A stretch of 64,000 nt of DNA, taken from positions 21,588,637-21,652,636 of the forward strand of contig NC_135212.1 of NCBI RefSeq assembly GCF_052324685.1, given 5' to 3'. Positions within the stretch are counted from its first letter, which is position 1, and the number at the start of each line of letters is the position of its first letter. Both the position numbers and the translations under genes were made by a program. The notes below the pieces were generated by a model. That model was not told the origin of the DNA. It worked only from the letters and a program-made list of their open reading frames with translations, and did no database searches. Positions 58,701 through 64,000 of this stretch are shown piece after piece. The DNA comes from Brachyhypopomus gauderio (lineage: Eukaryota; Chordata; Actinopteri; Gymnotiformes; Hypopomidae).

Positions 58701-61700
58701 TCCAGCCTCTACCCTTGGCTCATCCTCTCTCATCTCATCCTCATTCTCAGGCTTGCTGGACCCCAGAAGAGGAGTGCTGTTGACATTGTGTGAAGGCCAA
58801 GAATCAGCGAAGCACACGCCCCTCTCCAGGTCTGTCGTGTTTGGGCCTGTTGGGGAGGCCTCTAGACTGTGTGTGACGTCTGTGCTGTCATCTTCCTCTG
58901 CTGCGAGTGTTTCTCCCTTGGCTTGTGTCATCTGATATGCAGTGGCGGTACATTCCTGGCTGCCAGTCTCACGAGGCAGGCCCACCTCCTCTCTGCCCTC
59001 TTCTGTACGGTCAGCTGTGGCCTTGAGGAATGAACACACAAGTGGTTAGCAAAACATGAACATAAATGCAGTGTGAATGTTCATTTGCTTAAATGGAGAT
59101 AATGCTGAAATGGAAGGTAATATTGATTTACTGCAGTTTCCTATTGAACTCTATCTTTTATCTTCCCAGATTATAGTGAATTGTGAACAGATATAAGCCA
59201 TTCATAATAAATGACTGTATCAGTTGCTCTGTGAGTGGTAATCAAAATATCTTACAAATATGTCACACCAGGATGAAGTGCCCAAGTCTGAATCATGTTG
59301 TTTCCTGTGATTTATGTAGTGTATTTCTAACTCCACTAATAATAGACAAATAATTACATTTCTACTTAGAAACTCCTCACCTAAAATATGTTTATCTATA
59401 ATTCACTTGAATGGTGTTTTGGGATATTTATTTGTCTAATACACTGAAAATGTTTGCTGAATATCCTTATACTATATAAAATATGGTTATATGCTTGTAT
59501 TTGTTTTCTTATACTTTTCAGTAGCTTTAGCAAAACTCAAGGATTAGCCTTAGTAATGCTTGATGTCAAGATGCATCTGTTTGGTACATTTTGCAACTGT
59601 CCAACAAACAACTTGTAATTTAAGGCCTGTCAGAACCTAACAGCGTATTCATGCTGCTGGTGGCCCTTGCTCCTGTTGACAGCTCTGTACCACAGAAAAC
59701 ATTCGAATGGGCATGAAACTCAGTCACATGGCATACCCAAAACCCAAGTTCAGAGAAGTAAGTGAACAGTTACAGTCTTATGCGGTAAGGGGCCTCTGAA
59801 ATGTTTTTTTTTACCCTCATGCAGCCATTCACGAAGTACACAGTTACACTTTCAAAGAGGAAGATAAGTTGTGCAGTCTGTGAGCTATGTATTTTTAGGA
59901 CTCTGCCCTCGAGTACACAGTACATGAAAAAAGCAGCATATATAAAGAGAGAACAGCACTTTTGATTCTAGGTTCTAGGTTTTACATGTATTTAAGAACA
60001 CCACGTAGGTAATGTTCACAGGCCCCTCTGTGTCATCGTATCATTAGTTCAATGCATGTAGATTAGGGTTCACAGCCACAAGTACTCTATCACCATTGGA
60101 ACGACCTTGGCGATAACCTTCCACATTCCCTCCATTTTTTTCTTTCAGTTCCTGATATTATCCCACTAGTTTCCATCACTTGGGACTGTCACGTCTTCTA
60201 GCGCTGCTGTTTTCTGTGTCTCGTTTTCTAGCATAACATCTGCTTCCTTTACCACCTGCCCATTTGTCTGGATCAGTTCTGGAGGTCCCATAGGATCGGA
60301 GCATTTTTTGTTTTCCACCATACGCTGTGTTTCCTCCCATTTAGACTTGGGGGTGTCCAGCTTACATGCCTCGCATACGTTCCTGTGTACGATCACTGGC
60401 ACTTGGTTGAGGGTATTCTGCTCTTGACAGCATCTTGCATTCTGGTGCTAGCTGCTGGATTTTCTTAGAGGCTTCCTTAAGCAGAGTGCATCTTGGGTCT
60501 TCTATGGTGTGAAACACCCCTACTTTTCTTGACCCACTGCTGAGTGCTTGATCCTGTGCTGCCATAATTAGTGCCACTGTGCTGTCCTCCAGTCTTGCCT
60601 TTTACAGCCACTGGTGGGATTGTCTTATGTCTGCCACCTCTGCTATCTGTCGGTGATACATTCCGCACGGAGGCAACGTGCCACGGCAACTCCTCTGCTT
60701 CCATGGCGACCATCTGACTGAGGCACTCCCTCGGCAGCTCATCCTTGTGGGCATTGCATGGTTTCGTGGGTGTTTTGTGTGTCACCCTAGACAGAGGACC
60801 TTCCACATGGCAGCCCCAGTCCCCCACGCCTTCCAGCTGGCATACAGCCTTTGGATTTTGGATCGTGGGTGGAAGGCCTCGGGCATCTCATGGGTTTTTC
60901 TGGTCGTGACAACGGCGGCTTGGGGCCGGCAGCCGGACGCTGGATAGTGTGTAGTGATCTGCATGCAGATGGTTTTATATATAATAATGTATAAAAAGAA
61001 GTGTCAAGGAAAGTCACTTGGAAACGACAATGGTTCTCCTTATTAGGAAAGGACAGGTTTGATTCAGTAGCTGGAAACTGGCTTTTTATGTTCACTCACT
61101 TAATCTATGAATAGAAGCGTCACATGACCTCTTCCCTTTTGTTAGCAGAAGTTGCACTTTGGTGTTCCAATATAGAGAATACCAGCGAAGAGGGGAAGTT
61201 CCTCCTACTGATTCGCTAACACACAATAACGCACACGAAAACGTTTCCCACAATATATCATCAGAGTTGCAGTTCCATTTTATAAAAAAAAAGACTAAAT
61301 CACTTGCCAGGTGCAAATTTAGAATAAATTAAACTGTGTATATTGTAACCAATTAATTAAAGACACGGTTCTCACTTTCACATCAGTACTGTAACAGCAA
61401 GGAAGGCAGGACACCGAGATGAGCAACCATTAAATTAGCTTCATTAGTTAGAATGCTTCGCAGTGTAGCACTTCATACACTCAACACATAAAAGTCGATA
61501 TACACAACATGCAGAAGACCCAACAAAGACAAGCAACATTGACGACATCAACAGACATATATTCCTTAAGCTAAATGAGCCCCACGTGCACTGCATGACG
61601 AGATGAGACATAGGTGAGATGGAAGAAGGCACGAACATTGAACCATACCCAAGGGAAATGCATATAATAAACAGAGACAGGCTACACATGCACACGCCCA

Positions 61701-64000
61701 AAGGAGGGGTCAAGGGCTACGTGACAAGTACTATATCAGGAATTGGGACATGATGCAATGTCTACAGACATACTGCCCCACAGGTTCACTGCTCAAGCCT
61801 AACCCACCAGCTACACTGCACCTTATCTATGACAACATCACATGATGCAGAATCTTTTGTATCATGTGGTCCAGAGTCTAAATATCAACATCACCACAAC
61901 AGCCAGTTTCCCTGAATTGCACTGAGAGGTATCAGAAAACCTTTCATTAAGTCATGCCAGAACCAAAGACCCATAGAAAATCATAAGAATTCATAATCTT
62001 AACAATAACATATTTGGCAGCAGATGCATATGACTAAAAGCAGATAAAGAGATATGGCCACTGTGTGGAGTGATTTTCATAAGAACTACCCAGAAAGACA
62101 ATTATTTGAAGTTATCAGACATTAAGGATTCTGAGCAATGTAGAGATGTGCCCTTGCCACACTTAACATGCCCTACAGTCACATATTGTTTTATGCTCTG
62201 CCCATTTTAGGAATGGAATTAAAATTTGTACTCATATTGCATTAATATGTTTCTTTTTTAAATGTTTGGATTATATGTTTTGATTTGATAAATTACTTTA
62301 CATAACATATTACCAATATGTTGTTGAAATATGCTGTCATATAACAATATCAATACCAGCAACCAATATACATTTTACAATAGAAAAAGTAGAGACATCT
62401 ATCATTTGAAATATTTTTAATGGTAATTAATAAATGTTAATAAAATATATTAATTATTAGAGCAGTAGAAGCCCACCTTGCTTTACTTTCCAATAATATA
62501 TGCTGATATGTATAATATCACATGGCTGTTTTCATATTTACATATGCATTTCATGTGTAATTCATTTCTTATTTTACACTTCTGGTCAAAATAGTTTCAT
62601 TCTCAGATGGTTAGACTGTTACTGAAATGAATGTACTGATTCAAAGTCAAAGACATCTAGAGTGTAGAGTTAGGGACGAGTGTGGGGACACGTCCCCCTC
62701 AACCTCCACCCACATGCTACTTTTGTCCACACTTGATTGAAAATGTAAAGAAGTAATGACTTTGGCCTCCTACACTAATCAGTGTACACCGCCTGCACTA
62801 ATATTGCAGTCTAAATCATGCATAAAATAATAATAACAATAATTAGAAGGTTTAGTTTGGTTGCCATTAGCTGTTCATTAAATGTAATGACCCACACAAA
62901 CTCAAACACTCTCATACACTTTCAAACACTCATACCCTCTCAAACACTCATACACTCTCAAACACTCATACCCTCTCAAACACTCATACACTCTCAAACA
63001 TTCTCATACACTCTCAAGCACTCTGAAGCACTGGCTGGTCTTGCTATTCATCAGTCTGTTTCAGTGTTACTTTCAGTCATGCCCACTCAGTCTTTGTTGT
63101 TAGGGGCCTAAGGCCACAGCTGCTTTGTGAATATGTTCAGAAACTTTTGATTTTTTTTACACTAAGTGAATAAAGTATGTAGCACCTTTTCATTTGAAAT
63201 CTCTGATTTGGGTTTGATAGTAGTAGTGAATTGGAGAGCTGACATATTAATACGTTAACGTCCATGTAGTGCGCTTCTGGGTTGTGTGCTCAGGGCATAT
63301 AATGTTTTCCAGCATGACCTGGGGATTGACTCAAGTCTCATCACACAAACATACCATTTATAAATAGCTCTGAAGTGCTCGCCTGCTCTGATGTGGCCAC
63401 TGCTGAGGGTGAGCAATGCAGAGCTGCAGTGAACTCACCTCGAAAGGCTGTGAAGGTGGGAACTGTGGCCTTGCCTCCAGGTCACTCTCCTCACTGACTC
63501 TCTGTTGTTCTGTGTGTTCCTGGGAGCTCATCGTTGTGGCAAAGGAGCTTTTAGGATGTCTCCCTGTCGCTCGCGAGATATCCTCAGCGTTATGAGTGGG
63601 AAATCCATCTGATTCATTTTCCAAATTCAAGCTCGATGTTTCAGCGTTCAGATGTAATGAGGGTGGTGTCTTTTTGGGAGGCTTTTGTTGGGACTCATCA
63701 ACCTCCATTGGCACAAGCTGCTCTGAGCCTACAACACAGACTCCTGGCTCTTGTGTTTGAGGGAGATGGATACGTGCTTCAGGAATGTGGAGTGGGATTT
63801 CTTTTTCACCGTTAACATCCCTGACTTTCTTGGTGGACTCGGGTGATTTCTTGCTTTTGCCAAAGAACATGCCCTTCAGCGAGTGAAACACGGAACTGAA
63901 CGGTGACTTGTGCTGCTGCTCTGACTCTCTGTGTGCTGGTGTCCTATCCTCAGACACAGCCGCAGCCCTGTGCTCAACCTCTACCTGGGCCATTTTCTCT
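52796..64000 (-). CDS. alpk3: alpha-protein kinase 3, 5' end beyond the window
   Basis: A muscle M-band protein needed for sarcomere upkeep. Exons in coding order: 64000-63439 (partial), 59021-56510, 55895-55748, 55154-55027, 54918-54883, 54795-54521, 54265-54177, 53843-53626, 53307-53259, 53141-52796. All joins are in phase, with at least 1451 codons. The Glu/Ser/Lys-rich 2.5-kb exon ends with SATPEELASGARRK and GRRKTMLEVPKS, as in mammalian ALPK3. Two exons form an I-set Ig domain (APQVIRKIR, LWCQFFN, Trp in IKWF, Cys in CGVYGC). The alpha-kinase domain follows: VGEEIEMMP, KVIYGLDPIFESGSTCIAK, REYCKIFAAEAR, VIPLYLMSRPANTIPYA, FQHWIHQW, and zinc-ligand HQCNYYCGLLGL. An SP-rich basic tail closes it. 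ATG at 63991-63993 is in an open frame but is probably internal, because the mammalian N-terminal Ig domain has not yet appeared. The Asp of the mammalian TDVQ motif is Asn (TNIS). Confidence 0.95.
55234..55249 (+). promoter_or_regulatory. candidate CTCF motif in an alpk3 intron
   Basis: GCCACACGGGGGCACT is close to the CTCF core GCCACYAGGGGGCGCT, with C for A at one core position and A for G near the end. It reads on the + strand, opposite in orientation to the sites at 20134, 35516 and 40776. Confidence 0.45.
60166..60960 (-). pseudogene. coding-like stretch broken by frame changes inside alpk3
   Basis: Four successive - strand frames read like low-complexity acidic/basic protein. They are about 60960-60840 (RPAAGPKPPLSRPEKPM), 60840-60600 (ECLSQMVAMEAEELPWHVAS), 60600-60420 (FHTIEDPRCTLLKEASKKIQ) and 60410-60166 (VIVHRNVCEACKLDTPKS... 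ending VPSDGN-stop). Each hands over to the next by a shift in the same direction, with stops just past each join. No convincing splice borders sit at the joins, and the flanking exons splice in phase without it. It may be a former alpk3 exon in decay, or an intact exon spoiled by assembly errors. Confidence 0.4.
62895..63025. repeat. 18-bp tandem repeat
   Basis: Units of CTCTCAAACACTCATACA, about 6-7 copies with C/A variation in ATACAC/ATACCC. In frame on the + strand it gives a His/Ser/Gln/Thr repeat that is not a gene. Confidence 0.85.

Larger units (their letters stand above)
59022..63438 (-). other. alpk3: alpk3 intron (4.4 kb)
   Basis: An intron bounded by donor GAG/GTGAGT (63439/63438) and acceptor TTCCTCAAG (59022). 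The two exons join in phase 0. It contains the coding-like relic at 60166-60960 and the 18-bp array at 62895-63025. The segments 59040-60160 and 61100-62890 hold nothing I can name; the 89-codon frame at 61444-61713 has no known motif. Confidence 0.75.

Noticed and set aside
61444..61713. 89-codon - strand hydrophobic frame in the alpk3 intron
   Set aside because: It looks membrane-like only because of CT-rich codons. No family motif or splice-compatible borders.

Overview
This is vertebrate genomic DNA, almost certainly from a ray-finned fish. Genes are split by short GT/AG introns, dinucleotide microsatellites are abundant, and tRNA-derived SINEs, hAT, Harbinger and Tc1-type remnants of the kind common in teleosts are scattered throughout. 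An ostariophysan (catfish, knifefish or characin type) is plausible from the SINE families, but that is a recollection and cannot be proved here.

Three protein-coding genes can be reconstructed exon by exon. (1) map2k1 (MEK1), + strand, 27012-35912: 11 coding exons that join in frame to 395 codons. (2) An SLC28 concentrative nucleoside transporter, + strand, 43768-50469: 17 coding exons, about 649 codons. (3) alpk3, alpha-kinase 3 of the muscle M-band, - strand, 52796 to beyond 64000: 10 coding exons visible, with the 5' end outside the window. The transporter and alpk3 converge tail to tail across about 2.3 kb.

Layout: 1-21 kb has no recognisable host gene. It holds a hAT MITE, several minisatellites, a hAT-like element, a decayed Harbinger transposase and possible conserved noncoding DNA. 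A small CpG island with an E-box/CRE composite (21185-21430) closes this region and may start a leftward transcript. A 1-kb minisatellite (22.4-23.4 kb), SINEs and the map2k1 promoter follow. After map2k1 comes its 3' UTR, then an LTR-like element, a SINE and a Harbinger MITE. The transporter introns carry a hAT MITE and a TA-flanked MITE with a SINE nested in it. The alpk3 5' intron contains a coding-like stretch broken by frame changes.

Functionally the genes are independent: ERK-pathway signalling, Na+-coupled nucleoside uptake and sarcomere M-band maintenance. I found no evidence of a new multi-gene system. The most interesting items are two MITEs with different ends but the same internal repeat module, microsatellites that abut map2k1 splice acceptors, a decayed alpk3-like exon, and selectivity or catalytic residue changes in SLC28, MEK1 and ALPK3.
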